Position numbers and translations under genes: made by a program. Below the pieces are notes generated by a model. It did not search any database. It saw only the letters and a list, made by a program, of their open reading frames with translations, and was not told the DNA's origin. 64,000 bases of DNA from NCBI GenBank assembly GCA_035461245.1, contig DATHVP010000123.1:1-64000 (forward strand). Direction: 5' to 3'. Positions 1 through 9,647 of the stretch are shown here, one piece after another. Position 1 is the stretch's first letter; each line of letters opens with the position of its first letter. The stretch is from SH-MAG3 sp035461245 (lineage in GTDB: Bacteria > Gemmatimonadota > Gemmatimonadetes > Longimicrobiales > RSA9).

Positions 1-1075
1 CGCCCTGCGTCTCGTAGAAACGGCCGATGGAGTTGCGCATGTTCGCAATCCAGAACATGTAGTTCGGGGCCCAGCCATCGTAGAAGTCAAACGTGTAGAC
101 GCCCGGCACGCACAGCGCCGTCATGTCCTGCACCTCCCGGAACGCCAGCCGGTTCCACTCGCTGATGAGGACCGGGTCGATCCAGGCGTTGTACGGGCCC
201 CGGCCCGTAGACGTGTACAGGTACGACGCCGACTCGTGCAGGTCGTGGAAGACCGTCGGGTTGTAGTCCAGGTACGTCCGCATCACGTGGTTCGACAGGT
301 TCAGCGACAGCGACATGCCGTCACGGTTGTTGTCGTGGGCCACGTACCGGCCCCAGTACAGCGGCGAGCGCGGGTAGTCCCCGTCCGGGTCACGCCGCGG
401 CGCCATGTGGATGTCCACCACCTTGGACCGGCCGTCCACCTCGATGACCGGCGTGACCAGGAAGATCACGTTGTCGCGGATGGCGCGGATGTGCTCCGAC
501 TCGTCCACCGCCATGCGGTAGACCAGCTCCATGAGCATCTCCGGCGAGCCAGTCTCCGGCGAGTGGATGGCGCCCGTCGCCCAGTAGATGGGCTTGGCCT
601 GCGGGATGATGCGCGCGGCCTCCTCCGGCGTGGTCCGCCGCGGATCCGCCAGCTGCGCCATCAACGCCTTGTAGTCGTCCAGCCGGGCCAGCGTCTGCTC
701 GTCGGCCATGGCGACCAGGATCATCTCCCGGCCTTCCTCGCTCTCGCCCATGCTGTAGACCCGGACCCGCGGCGACGCATCGGCCACGGCGCGCATGTAC
801 CGCGCAACCTGGTCCGGGTACGTCAGGCTGTCCGGCTGGCCGGAGATGTAGCCGTTGAACTGCAACGGCGTCGGCACCGTGCCCGAGGCCGGCAGGTGAT
901 CCACCAGTGGCGTCAGGAAGAACGGCTCCGTCGTGAAGCGGCGGATCAGTTCCGTGTACTCCTGGTCAATGGCCTGCTGCGACTGTTGCGCCTGTGCGGC
1001 GGCTGGCTGCATCAGGGCGGCGGCCAGCACGGCGACGAACAGGCGCACCGGCCGACCGAAGGGTCGGGTGAGCAT
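1..1075 (-). CDS. M14 family zinc carboxypeptidase, C-terminus beyond window edge
   Basis: This gene encodes a secreted metallo-carboxypeptidase that trims C-terminal residues from peptides in the periplasm or outside the cell. A Sec signal peptide covers about residues 1-28 and ends near AAAQAQ. The M14 zinc motif HxxE is H171/E174 (HSPETGSPE), the substrate-binding NNRDG follows, and the third zinc histidine lies in VFHDLHES. The catalytic Glu expected near the C-terminus would lie outside the window, so at least 358 residues are visible and the stop codon is not. The ATG at 1075 is chosen because it opens directly into the signal peptide. It is divergent from the next gene and lies near two other secreted peptidases. 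The family call is firm; the substrate is unknown. Confidence 0.9.
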   Translation of the reverse strand, partial: MLTRPFGRPVRLFVAVLAAALMQPAAAQAQQSQQAIDQEYTELIRRFTTEPFFLTPLVDHLPASGTVPTPLQFNGYISGQPDSLTYPDQVARYMRAVADASPRVRVYSMGESEEGREMILVAMADEQTLARLDDYKALMAQLADPRRTTPEEAARIIPQAKPIYWATGAIHSPETGSPEMLMELVYRMAVDESEHIRAIRDNVIFLVTPVIEVDGRSKVVDIHMAPRRDPDGDYPRSPLYWGRYVAHDNNRDGMSLSLNLSNHVMRTYLDYNPTVFHDLHESASYLYTSTGRGPYNAWIDPVLISEWNRLAFREVQDMTALCVPGVYTFDFYDGWAPNYMFWIANMRNSIGRFYETQG

Positions 1076-1195
1076 GAGCGGCTCCTGTGGTGTGGACAGG
1101 TGAAGCGGTTGGATACAAAATGAACCGCGGAGCCGGCGGGGACAAGACGGGCCGGGTCGTGAACGTTCGTCGCTACCATCAGCGAGCCGGATGCC

Positions 1196-2347
1196 ATGCG
1201 CCATGTAGACGCAAACGAGTACTTCGAGAACTTCATGATCTCGGCCATCGCCGCGATCCTGGGGATCCGCGTGTTCCTGCACCTGTCGGGCTACCCGACG
1301 GTTGGAGGCGATTCGCTGCACGTGGCTCACATGCTGTGGGGCGGCCTGCTCATGCTCGTAGCGCTGCTGATGACGCTGGGGTACCTGGGCCGGCCGGTGC
1401 GGAGCGCGGCCTCGGTCATCGGGGGGCTGGGCTGGGGCACGTTCATAGACGAGCTGGGCAAGTTCCTCACCCACGACAACGACTACTTCTTCCAGCCGAC
1501 GTTCGCGCTGATCTACGTCAGCTTCGTGGTGCTGTACGTGGTATGGGAGCGGCTGCACAGCAGGCACATGGCGGAGCCGGAAGCGCTGGCGAATGCACTG
1601 GAGCTGACGCTGGAGGCGGTGCGGCGGGACATGGACGCGGACGAACGACGCCGTACGCTGGAACTGCTGCAGGCGAGCAGTGCCACCGACCCCATCGCCC
1701 GGCGGCTGGCGGAGGCCATCACGGAGGTGGAGCTGGTGCCGGTGCGGCCGCCGGGACTGCTGCAGCGGGTCCGGCGGGGCGTGCGCTCATTCTATGCCGA
1801 CCTGGTGCGACGTCGCTGGTTCCCGACTGCGGTCATCGCATTCTTCGTCGTGCACGCCGTGAACTCCATCGTCCAGGCGGCGGCACTGGTGAACCAGCTG
1901 GCAACATCGCTGTTGCTGTTTGCGGCCGGGCTGGTGGCGGCGGGTGTGCTGCTGCGGCCGCACGGGTCCGATGAGGCGCGCCGGCGTGGCCCGCCGGCGG
2001 CGGCACTGGCGGTAGTGGCAGCGTTGGCGGCCGGGCTGGTGGTTGCCCGTCCGGTGCTGCCGGGCCTGTCGGCCTTCTCCTGGGCAGAGGTCGTGGCGAC
2101 CGTCGTTCCCGCCCTCATCGTGTTGCTGGGTGTGCTGCGCCTGCGCCGCTCACGCCTCGCCGCCTACCGCACGTTCAAGACGGCGGTACTCATCAGCATT
2201 TTCGTCACGCAGTTCTTTGCGTTTTACCACGAGCAGCTGGTGGCGATCGTGGGGCTGACGGCAAACATCCTGGTCTGGATTACACTGCGCCACGCCATCG
2301 GCCTGGAGCAGGACTACGCCCGTCCGCCGGTCCGGGCTGGTCCCTGA
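1196..2347 (+). CDS. Multi-pass membrane protein of unknown function
   Basis: I do not recognise this 383-residue protein. Hydrophobic segments lie near residues 14-30, 45-65 and 100-116. A soluble, charged stretch (about 120-190) follows, then further membrane segments near 205-250, 265-290 and 295-320, and two more at the C-terminus. The N-terminal half has a conserved-looking WGTFIDELGKF patch and several acidic and His residues (HVAHMLWGG), which could bind a metal or proton, but this is speculation. The ATG at 1196 is the first in frame after a 120-bp divergent gap; no strong ribosome-binding site is visible. It stands alone between peptidase genes. An integral membrane protein is certain; no function is claimed. 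Confidence 0.8.
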   Translation: MRHVDANEYFENFMISAIAAILGIRVFLHLSGYPTVGGDSLHVAHMLWGGLLMLVALLMTLGYLGRPVRSAASVIGGLGWGTFIDELGKFLTHDNDYFFQPTFALIYVSFVVLYVVWERLHSRHMAEPEALANALELTLEAVRRDMDADERRRTLELLQASSATDPIARRLAEAITEVELVPVRPPGLLQRVRRGVRSFYADLVRRRWFPTAVIAFFVVHAVNSIVQAAALVNQLATSLLLFAAGLVAAGVLLRPHGSDEARRRGPPAAALAVVAALAAGLVVARPVLPGLSAFSWAEVVATVVPALIVLLGVLRLRRSRLAAYRTFKTAVLISIFVTQFFAFYHEQLVAIVGLTANILVWITLRHAIGLEQDYARPPVRAGP

Positions 2348-2395
2348 CGCACCCTGGCCGTCGCCCTGACCGCCTACGCATGGGCGGCCCGCCAA

Positions 2396-2437
2396 TACCT
2401 GCCCGCAACGCCGGTGCGCCGTTACCTGCCCGCAACG
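2396..2437. repeat. 27-bp-period imperfect direct repeat
   Basis: The 15-mer TACCTGCCCGCAACG occurs at 2396-2410 and again at 2423-2437, with similar GC-rich filler between the copies. It lies in the 131-bp gap between two convergent genes, so it is not coding. It may be replication slippage. Confidence 0.5.
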
Positions 2438-2478
2438 GCGGCGCTCCGATCATGCGCACGCACCAGGCTTCAGCGGCG

Positions 2479-3639
2479 TCAGGGGATCCTGACGTCGAGC
2501 AGCAGCCCCTGCACGGTAAAGCCCGGCGGCGAGCCTTGGGGCCCCTCCCCGCTGCCTGCGGCCGCGGCGTGGAAGTCGGCGCCTTTGCTGAGGGTCAGTG
2601 TGGCGCCCTCCACCGGGATTTCCAGGCGCTGTTGACTGGAGCGGGCGAAGCGTTCCAGCAGGTGCAGGAACTCCCAGCGTGCGAAGACATCCTCGGGTGC
2701 CGGGACGACGGACGTCGTCCGGGGCAGCGCGACCTTGCCGGCATCCGGCGTGAGCCGGCGGCTGGCGATGTCGTACCGGTCGCCCACGCCCATCAGGTGC
2801 AGCTTCACGCCGGTCGCCGAGCGACCGTCCCGGACAGCATCCCGCGCGTCCACGACAATGACGCCGGATGCGCCGGCGGCAAACGCGGTCGTGCCGTCCA
2901 CGACGAGGCCGGTGTCCTCGTCCACGCCGAAGCCGAGGTCGAATTCCTCGACCTCCAGCACGGCCGCGATGAGCCGTCCGATACGGCCACGAGCCAGGAA
3001 ATGCTGGTCCACGATGGCGGAGGCGAGAAAGCCGATGCCGCGCGTGATGGAAACGCCGCCGGCGGAGCCGTCGTCGTCGTCCGTGCCCCCGGTGTTCCGA
3101 CGTACGCCGCCGGCAATGGCGGTGGTGGTGCTGCCACCGGCGATCATCGGGTCACTCATGATGGCGGCGCCGGCGCTGGAGCCGCCGACGAGGGCGCCCT
3201 CGCTGTAGCGGCGCAGGAGTGCCTCCAACGCCGGTGTGTCCCGGCCGTCCGGGCGGAACACACTGACGGTACGGGACTGCACGCCGCCGGTGAAGTAGAA
3301 GCCGGAGCACTCGCTGAAGCGCGCGACAACGTCCGGATCACTGGCCGATTCCGGGTTGTCAATGGACATGAGGATGCCGGTGGCGGCGCCCGGGCCACCG
3401 TGCTGCTCAAACGTCGCGACACTGCTGTTCATGGAGTTGCGGGCGGCGTCCAGGCCCGCACTCGCCGTGGGGATCACGCAGATGGGGCCGGTACCCGAGC
3501 GGCCCTCGAGCACGGTCCGGTACAGGTCGGCGTTGCCGCGGCTGACGCCGCCGCCGGCGATGACGAGGCGGCCCTGCGCGGCGAGCGCAGAGGGCAGCAG
3601 CACCAGGCACAGGGCGAGGCGGACTGTATGGCGGATCAT
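2479..3639 (-). CDS. Secreted cyanophycinase-like peptidase (family S51)
   Basis: This 386-residue serine peptidase belongs to the cyanophycinase/dipeptidase E family. Members split cyanophycin (beta-Asp-Arg) or Asp-X dipeptides. A signal peptide covers residues 1-21 (ending SALAAQ). The nucleophile elbow GGSSAGA places Ser155, and the preceding FYFTGGVQSR matches the family's substrate-binding loop. The C-terminal 120 residues form an extra beta-rich domain. The ATG at 3639 overlaps the stop of the upstream M28 gene by four bases (ATGA), so the two are translationally coupled. A longer in-frame extension into the M28 gene is rejected because it would bury the signal peptide. Secretion suggests an extracellular CphE-like role; the exact substrate is inferred. 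Confidence 0.88.
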   Translation of the reverse strand: MIRHTVRLALCLVLLPSALAAQGRLVIAGGGVSRGNADLYRTVLEGRSGTGPICVIPTASAGLDAARNSMNSSVATFEQHGGPGAATGILMSIDNPESASDPDVVARFSECSGFYFTGGVQSRTVSVFRPDGRDTPALEALLRRYSEGALVGGSSAGAAIMSDPMIAGGSTTTAIAGGVRRNTGGTDDDDGSAGGVSITRGIGFLASAIVDQHFLARGRIGRLIAAVLEVEEFDLGFGVDEDTGLVVDGTTAFAAGASGVIVVDARDAVRDGRSATGVKLHLMGVGDRYDIASRRLTPDAGKVALPRTTSVVPAPEDVFARWEFLHLLERFARSSQQRLEIPVEGATLTLSKGADFHAAAAGSGEGPQGSPPGFTVQGLLLDVRIP

Positions 3640-5333
3640 GGCCTGTTCTCCCTCAGCATGGCTTCTCGTGTCGCCCGGAACTCCGCCTGCGGCGCCCACT
3701 CCGGGAACGCTGCCCGCTGCGCCACTCGGTAGCCGACCTGGAACAGGATCCGGGCATCCTCAATGGCGCCCGACAGGTCCCAGTCCGGCTTCACGATGTC
3801 GCTGGGCTTGTGGTAGTCATTGGTCGTGTACTCATCCCGCTTCTGCTGGCCGTAGCCCGCGTCACGGTCCATGAAATGAGTGCCGGCGTCAATGTAGAGA
3901 GCGGGCACGCCCTGCTTGGCGAACTCGAAGTGGTCCGACCGGTAGTAGAACCCCTTTTCCGGCTCCGGGTCCGCCTCCAGCCGGCGGCCCTGGGTCGCGG
4001 CGGCCTCCGCCAGTACGTCGTCCAGCGTTGAGTTGCCCCGGCCCACGACGACGATATCCTCCGTCCTGCCCCACTGGTTGATGCCGTCCACGTTGATGTT
4101 GGCCACGGTGCGGGCCAGCGGGTAGAGGGGGTTCTCGGCGTAGTACTTGGCGCCGAGCAGCCCGCGCTCCTCTGCGGTCACCGCCAGGAACAGGATGGAC
4201 CGCTCCGGCCGGTGGTCCAGTCGCGTGAATGCCTCGGCTATCTCCACGATGGTCGCCGTGCCCGACGCGTTGTCCAGGGCGCCGTTGTAGATGGAGTCGC
4301 CATCCACCGGCGCGGCGATGCCGAGGTGGTCCCAGTGCGCGGTGTAGACGACATATTCATCGGCGCGGGCACCGCCCTCCAGCTTCGCAATGACATTTCG
4401 CGACTGGATCTCCCTGAACTGCTGCTGCAGTTCGAAGCTCGCCTGACCGCCCAGTTCCACCGGCCGGAAGTCCCGCTGCAGTGCCGCCTGCTTCAACTCG
4501 TCGAAATCATGGCCCATCTCCGACAGGAAGCGGCGGATGGCGGGCTCCGGCATCCACGCCTGCACTGCGACGGCGCTCATGTTGTTGTCCGGCGACTGGA
4601 TGTCGAAATTCGGTCGCTCGTGCCCTGATGACAGCACCTCGAACGGGTAGCCCGCCGGGCCCGTCTCATGAATGACGATGGCTGCGGCAGCGCCCTTCTC
4701 CGCCGCGATCTCGTACTTGTACGTCCACCGGCCGTAGTACGTCATGGCGTTGCCACGGAAGAGCGCTTCATCCTGCGTGGCGTAGCCGGGGTCGTTGACC
4801 AGCATGACGATGGTCTTGCCGCTGACGTCCACGTCCTTGTAGTCGTCCCAGTCGTACTCCGGTGCGACGATGCCGTAACCCACGAAGACCAGGTCGCTGT
4901 CCTCGACCATCACCTCCGGCGCAACCCGCCTGGATGACGCGATGTAATCGCTGACGCCCTGCAGTTCCGTAGCCTGGCCGTTCACCGTCAGGGACGCGCT
5001 GACCCGCGGCGTGATCTCCACAAGAGGCACCTGCTGGACGTACGTGCCGTCCGGGTTGCCCGGCGACAGCCCCATCGCCCGGAACTCGTTCTCAAGGTAC
5101 CGGACCGTACGCTCCTCCCCGGCCGTGCCCGGCGCGCGGCCCTCCATGGAATCGTGCGACAGTACCTCGATCCGCTGCAGCAGGCGCTCCGCCGAGAAGT
5201 GGTCCAGCGCAGGCTGCATGGCCTCGGCCGTGACAGGCGCTTCCGTGGTCCCGGCATCGTCGTCAGTGTCGCAGCCGGCCAGCGGGATCGCGCACAGCAG
5301 CACGAGGGCAGGGGTCATCCGCATCTTCATCAA
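3636..5333 (-). CDS. M28 family zinc peptidase with PA domain, lipoprotein
   Basis: This di-zinc aminopeptidase has 565 residues. The N-terminus is a lipoprotein signal (IPLAGC), so it is anchored in an outer or inner membrane leaflet. A PA-type insert (about residues 130-290) precedes or interrupts the catalytic core. The M28 metal ligands are visible in order: His and Asp in AHWDHLG and LDNASG, the catalytic Glu pair in TAEERGLLG, Asp in INVDGIN and the last His in RSDHFEF. It most likely releases N-terminal amino acids from peptides. It is the first gene of a two-gene unit with the cyanophycinase-like gene. Either of the two leading Met codons (5333 or 5330) could be the start. Confidence 0.93.
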   Translation of the reverse strand: MMKMRMTPALVLLCAIPLAGCDTDDDAGTTEAPVTAEAMQPALDHFSAERLLQRIEVLSHDSMEGRAPGTAGEERTVRYLENEFRAMGLSPGNPDGTYVQQVPLVEITPRVSASLTVNGQATELQGVSDYIASSRRVAPEVMVEDSDLVFVGYGIVAPEYDWDDYKDVDVSGKTIVMLVNDPGYATQDEALFRGNAMTYYGRWTYKYEIAAEKGAAAAIVIHETGPAGYPFEVLSSGHERPNFDIQSPDNNMSAVAVQAWMPEPAIRRFLSEMGHDFDELKQAALQRDFRPVELGGQASFELQQQFREIQSRNVIAKLEGGARADEYVVYTAHWDHLGIAAPVDGDSIYNGALDNASGTATIVEIAEAFTRLDHRPERSILFLAVTAEERGLLGAKYYAENPLYPLARTVANINVDGINQWGRTEDIVVVGRGNSTLDDVLAEAAATQGRRLEADPEPEKGFYYRSDHFEFAKQGVPALYIDAGTHFMDRDAGYGQQKRDEYTTNDYHKPSDIVKPDWDLSGAIEDARILFQVGYRVAQRAAFPEWAPQAEFRATREAMLRENRP

Positions 5334-5489
5334 TGCCTCCGGGACAGGAATTCCGGGACTCGGTCGAGGGGCCCGCTACGGGAGCGGGACAGTGCTCGCA
5401 ATCTGGCGCACAGACGCTGGTTGCGCCACTCCGGGCCGATTGACTGGAAACCGCAGGCCCCGTTAGCCTTACAACACTCCTGCCTGTGA

Positions 5490-6578
5490 GTGTGCATGCG
5501 CCGTCGCATCGTGCTGTCCCTCCTGCTGCTGCTGCCAGCCTGCGGCGATCCCGCGCCGGAGCGCGTAGGCGTCGTCGTCAGCGGCCTGCCGTCCCGGGCG
5601 GCGGAGCTGGCCGCGGATGCACTGGCCGACGATGCTGCGCCGCCGTTCGAGCTGACAGTGGTCCGGCGGGATCCCATATCCGCTGATACGGCCCTGGCCG
5701 TGGCGGAAATGCTCGCCGCCGATGCCCGCGTACTGGCTGTCATCGGCCACTCCAACAGCGCCGCCAGCCTGGCCGCCTCGCAGGTCTACAACCAGGCCGG
5801 TCTCGTCCAGATCGCCCCCACGACCACCGCCGTCGCCTACGGCGCGGCAGGGCCCTACAGCTTCCGGATGGTGCCCGGCGATGACCGGCAGGCCGCGTTC
5901 ATTGCTGACCACGGCCAGACCGGCTGGCCGCCCGCGAGCCGCATCGCCATCGTATACGTCAATGACGACTACGGTCGGAGCTTCTACCGCGAACTCCGTC
6001 CCCGCCTCGACGATGTGGTCTTCGAGGGCATCTACTCGGAACAGTCCGATTCCGCCTTCCTCGCCGGGCTCGCACGCCAGCTCGGGGAGGCTCAGCCCGA
6101 CCTGCTGATCTGGCTCGGACGGCCCGTCCCACTGCGCGTGGCCATGGCCTATCTCAGGGACGCGCTGCCCGCCATGCGAACTATCTGCGGCGACGCCTGC
6201 GACAATGACGCCGTTTACGCCAACCGGGATCAGGCTTTTACCGGCCTCCGGTTCGTGCGCTTCACTGATCCAGCCGCCGATAATGACGCCATGAGCGCCT
6301 TCAGACGTGCCTACCAGGAGGTCGCCGGAGCGCCGCCCTCGTCGGAAGCGATCCTGACCTACGACGCGGTGGTGGTCATCGCGGCGGCGTTTGGTGACGG
6401 CATGCGTGACCGACGCCGGGTTCGTGATTATCTTCACAGTCTCGGGCGGAGCCGGCCGCCCGTGGCGGGGCTGGGTGGGGAGGTTGCATTCGATGAAGCC
6501 GGCAACCTGCTCCGGGACTATCTTCTGGCCGACGTGGCGGCGGGGGGCACGGTTCCGGTACCCGTAGTCCTGCGCTGA
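5490..6578 (+). CDS. LivJ-type (Peripla_BP_6) substrate-binding lipoprotein
   Basis: This is a periplasmic binding protein of the branched-chain amino-acid type I fold, about 360 residues long. The lipoprotein signal ends LLPACGD. The family motif IGHSNSAASLAASQVYNQAG lies near residue 88 onward, followed by the typical hinge and the second lobe (AIVYVNDDYGRSFY). GTG at 5490 or ATG at 5496 may be the start; ATG gives the cleaner signal peptide. The stop overlaps the next gene's start by one base (TGATG). No permease or ATPase gene is nearby, so it probably presents a ligand to the downstream histidine kinase rather than feeding a transporter. That role is inferred from context; the fold is clear. 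Confidence 0.9.
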   Translation: MCMRRRIVLSLLLLLPACGDPAPERVGVVVSGLPSRAAELAADALADDAAPPFELTVVRRDPISADTALAVAEMLAADARVLAVIGHSNSAASLAASQVYNQAGLVQIAPTTTAVAYGAAGPYSFRMVPGDDRQAAFIADHGQTGWPPASRIAIVYVNDDYGRSFYRELRPRLDDVVFEGIYSEQSDSAFLAGLARQLGEAQPDLLIWLGRPVPLRVAMAYLRDALPAMRTICGDACDNDAVYANRDQAFTGLRFVRFTDPAADNDAMSAFRRAYQEVAGAPPSSEAILTYDAVVVIAAAFGDGMRDRRRVRDYLHSLGRSRPPVAGLGGEVAFDEAGNLLRDYLLADVAAGGTVPVPVVLR

Positions 6579-9500
6579 TGATGCTGAGACGCTTCACCGT
6601 TCGCCGTGTCGTCATCGGCGCCATGTCCCTGCTGGCGGCGATCGCCGTTGCGGGCCTCATATCCCTGGTCGTGCTGGCGTCAACGCTGCGGCAGCAGATG
6701 GAACGCCAGATAGCGCTGCTGCAGGAGGATGAGGCCATCGCCGAGGCGATCGTCCGGCACTCGCACCGGCAGATCGAACTCGCGGACGAGTACGTTCGGG
6801 CGCCGTCACCGGAGCTGCGGGATGCCTTCCGGCAGGAGGGGCTGGCGGTATATGACCAGATTCGCCTGTACCTGTTCCGGGACCTGAGCCGGGAGGAGCG
6901 GGTGCGGGTGGAGCGGTTGCGGGAGGCGCACGAGCGTCTGGAGGTGACGGCCCAGCAGGCATTTGCCGGGGACCCGGGCTCCTGGCAGGGTCGAGACCTG
7001 GAACTGCTGCGGCGGGAAGCAGTGGCGCTGCTGGACCTGCGCCACGACGAGAGCATGCGGCTGTTGCAGGCGCAGGCCCGGCTGTGGGGCCGGCTGTACC
7101 TGGGTGTGGGCGGAATGGTGGTCCTGTTCCTGGCCGTTGTCGGGGCAGTGACCGTCTTTCTGCGGCGACGGCTGGTGGAGCCCCTGAGCGCCATCTCGGG
7201 GGCGGCGCGTCGCCTGGGCGAGGGCGAATTCGAGGCTCGCGTGGATTACGCGGCGGAGGATGAGCTGGGCGCCGTCGCCCGGAGCCTGGACCGCCTGGCG
7301 CAGCGGCTGCACCAGGCCCGCACAGATGCGGCACGCGCTGAGCGGCGGTACCAGGACCTGGTGGAAGGTGTCAGCACCGTGGTCTGGGAGGCCGATGCAC
7401 GTACACTGAAGTGCACCTACGTATCGCCGCAGGCAGAGCGGTTCATGGGGTACTCCATCGGCGAGTGGCTGACCACGGATATCTGGAAGAGGGCCATCCA
7501 TCCGGACGATTACCCTGACGTCGTAGCCAGATGCCGGGAGGATGCAGCCGCCGGCCGTGACCACGAGCTGGAATACCGGATGGTCCGGGCGGACGGCCGT
7601 GTGCTGTGGGTGCGGGACTTCGTCCGGGTGACTGTGGACGAGCAGGGCACGCCCCTGCGTCTGCGGGGCGTGCTGACGGACATCACGGCAGCGCGGCAGG
7701 CGGCGGACGCGCTGCGTGAGAGCGAGGAGCGCTACCACTCCCTGTTCGACCGCGTGCCACTGGGGCTGTATCGGACGACGCCGGACGGGCGCTTCGTGGA
7801 TGCGAACCCCGCGCTGGTACAGCTGCTGGGCTACGATTCACGGGACGAGCTCTTGGCGGCGAACGCAGCGGATCTGTACCCGGACGCAGCCGAGCGGCTC
7901 CGCTGGCAGCGGCTGGTGGATAGCGCCGCCGGAGTCATCGAGGTGGACAGGCAGAACTGCCGCCGTGACGGAACGGTACTCTGGCTGCGTGATCGCGCCC
8001 GCGCCATCCGGGGCGCTGATGGCGGCGTGCTTTACTACGAGGGTGCGCTGCAGGACGTGACGGAGCGGGTCCGTGCGGAGGAGGCGGTGCGCCGCAGTGA
8101 GGCCCGGTTCCGGTCCCTCATCGAGAATGCGTCCGACGGCGTTCTGGTCCTGAACGGGGACACCACCGTCCGGTACCAGAGCCCGGCCGTGGAGCGCATC
8201 CTCGGTTACGCGCTGGACGAGATGACCGGCGTTACCGTATTCGACCTGGTGCACCCCGACGACGAACGCCGCGTGAAGGATTTGTACCGGCAGCTCATAC
8301 GGGGCGACACGCAGGTGCAGTCGACCGAGCTGCGCTGCCGCCATCGGGACGGCAGCTGGCGGGTGGTCCAGACCATCGGCACGAACCTGCTGGACGATCC
8401 GGATGTCAGCGGCATCGTGGTCAACGTCATGGACGTGACCGCGCACCGGCAGTTGGAGGCGCAGTTCGCGCAGGCGCAGAAGATGGAGGCCGTCGGGCGC
8501 CTGGCCGGCGGCATCGCCCACGATTTCAACAACCTGCTCACGGCCATCGAAGGCTATGCGGCGCTGCTCGCGGACCGGACAGCCGCTGATGACGGCGCGC
8601 AGCAGGACCTGGAGGAGATTCGCCGCGCGGTGGATCGAGGCGCTGGTCTGACCCGGCAGCTCCTGGCGTTCGGGCGGCGCCAGGTGGTGCGGCGCCGGCC
8701 AACGGACGTGGGCGCGGTGCTGGGCGAACTGGAGCAGATGCTGCGCCGCGTGATCACGGAAGCGGTTGCTCTGGACACGGCGCTGCAGCCGGACTGCTGG
8801 GTGGAAATCGATCCGGGCCAGCTCGAGCAGGTGGCGCTGAACCTCGTGGTCAACGCCCGTGACGCCCAGCCGCGGACCGGTATCCGGTTGTCCGTCGCGA
8901 CCAGCTCAACAGACGGGCAGGCCGCCGGGGATGGCACCTCCGGCGAGCACGTCGTACTCACCGTGACTGACGACGGCTGCGGCATCGGAGCCGCCGACAT
9001 GCCCTTCATCTTCGAGCCGTTCTTCACGACGAAGGAAGTGGGCAAGGGCACGGGCCTCGGCCTGGCCACGGTGTACAGCATCGCCGAACAGAACGGGGGA
9101 CACGTGCTGGTGGAGAGCGCACCGGGGGCCGGCACGACCGTCCGGGTGTGCCTGCCGCGGGTGGCGGCAGCGCCCGCCGCTGCCGCTCCCGCCGCACGGC
9201 CGAGGGATGCGGAGCGCGGCCAGGAACTGATCCTTCTCGTGGAGGATGAGCCAGCCGTGCGCTCCCTCGCCGAGCGGGTGCTCCAGCGTCAGGGCTACAG
9301 CGTGCTGTCGGCTGGCAACGGCGTCCAGGCCCTGGACATCGTGCGCTCCCTGCCCGGTGCCATTGATGCCCTCGTCACGGACGTCGTCATGCCGGAGATG
9401 GGGGGCGTTGAACTGGCCGATGCGCTGGCCGCTGAACAGCCGGGCCTGCGCATCCTGTTCATGTCCGGCTATGCGCCGGACGACCTGCCTCGCACCCCCG

Positions 9501-9607
9501 GCGGCCGGCCCCTGCATTTCCTGGAAAAGCCGTTCGCACCGGCGGCGCTGGCCCAGGCCGTCCGGCGTGTGCTGGACGACACCGGGGTTCTGGCCCAGCG
9601 GAATTGA
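6578..9607 (+). CDS. Hybrid sensor histidine kinase: periplasmic helical sensor, HAMP, three PAS, HisKA, HATPase, REC
   Basis: This membrane-bound hybrid kinase has 1009 residues. Transmembrane helices at about 10-33 and 173-195 frame a roughly 140-residue, helix-rich periplasmic domain. A HAMP linker (about 197-250) and three PAS domains (about 255-380, 380-505, 505-630) follow. The phospho-acceptor is His648 in the H-box GGIAHDFNN. The ATPase lobe shows the N box (NLVVNARDA), G1 (DDGCGIG) and F box (FEPFFTTKE). A C-terminal receiver has the acidic pocket in LVEDE and phospho-Asp935 in VTDVVMPEMGG. Its ATG overlaps the upstream binding-protein stop, so both are made from one message. No HPt or response-regulator gene is adjacent, so the output partner is not visible here. 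Confidence 0.95.
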   Translation: MMLRRFTVRRVVIGAMSLLAAIAVAGLISLVVLASTLRQQMERQIALLQEDEAIAEAIVRHSHRQIELADEYVRAPSPELRDAFRQEGLAVYDQIRLYLFRDLSREERVRVERLREAHERLEVTAQQAFAGDPGSWQGRDLELLRREAVALLDLRHDESMRLLQAQARLWGRLYLGVGGMVVLFLAVVGAVTVFLRRRLVEPLSAISGAARRLGEGEFEARVDYAAEDELGAVARSLDRLAQRLHQARTDAARAERRYQDLVEGVSTVVWEADARTLKCTYVSPQAERFMGYSIGEWLTTDIWKRAIHPDDYPDVVARCREDAAAGRDHELEYRMVRADGRVLWVRDFVRVTVDEQGTPLRLRGVLTDITAARQAADALRESEERYHSLFDRVPLGLYRTTPDGRFVDANPALVQLLGYDSRDELLAANAADLYPDAAERLRWQRLVDSAAGVIEVDRQNCRRDGTVLWLRDRARAIRGADGGVLYYEGALQDVTERVRAEEAVRRSEARFRSLIENASDGVLVLNGDTTVRYQSPAVERILGYALDEMTGVTVFDLVHPDDERRVKDLYRQLIRGDTQVQSTELRCRHRDGSWRVVQTIGTNLLDDPDVSGIVVNVMDVTAHRQLEAQFAQAQKMEAVGRLAGGIAHDFNNLLTAIEGYAALLADRTAADDGAQQDLEEIRRAVDRGAGLTRQLLAFGRRQVVRRRPTDVGAVLGELEQMLRRVITEAVALDTALQPDCWVEIDPGQLEQVALNLVVNARDAQPRTGIRLSVATSSTDGQAAGDGTSGEHVVLTVTDDGCGIGAADMPFIFEPFFTTKEVGKGTGLGLATVYSIAEQNGGHVLVESAPGAGTTVRVCLPRVAAAPAAAAPAARPRDAERGQELILLVEDEPAVRSLAERVLQRQGYSVLSAGNGVQALDIVRSLPGAIDALVTDVVMPEMGGVELADALAAEQPGLRILFMSGYAPDDLPRTPGGRPLHFLEKPFAPAALAQAVRRVLDDTGVLAQRN

Positions 9608-9647
9608 TGTTCAGCCCCCGTCAGGTCGCTGGCATCGGCTGCCTCCG

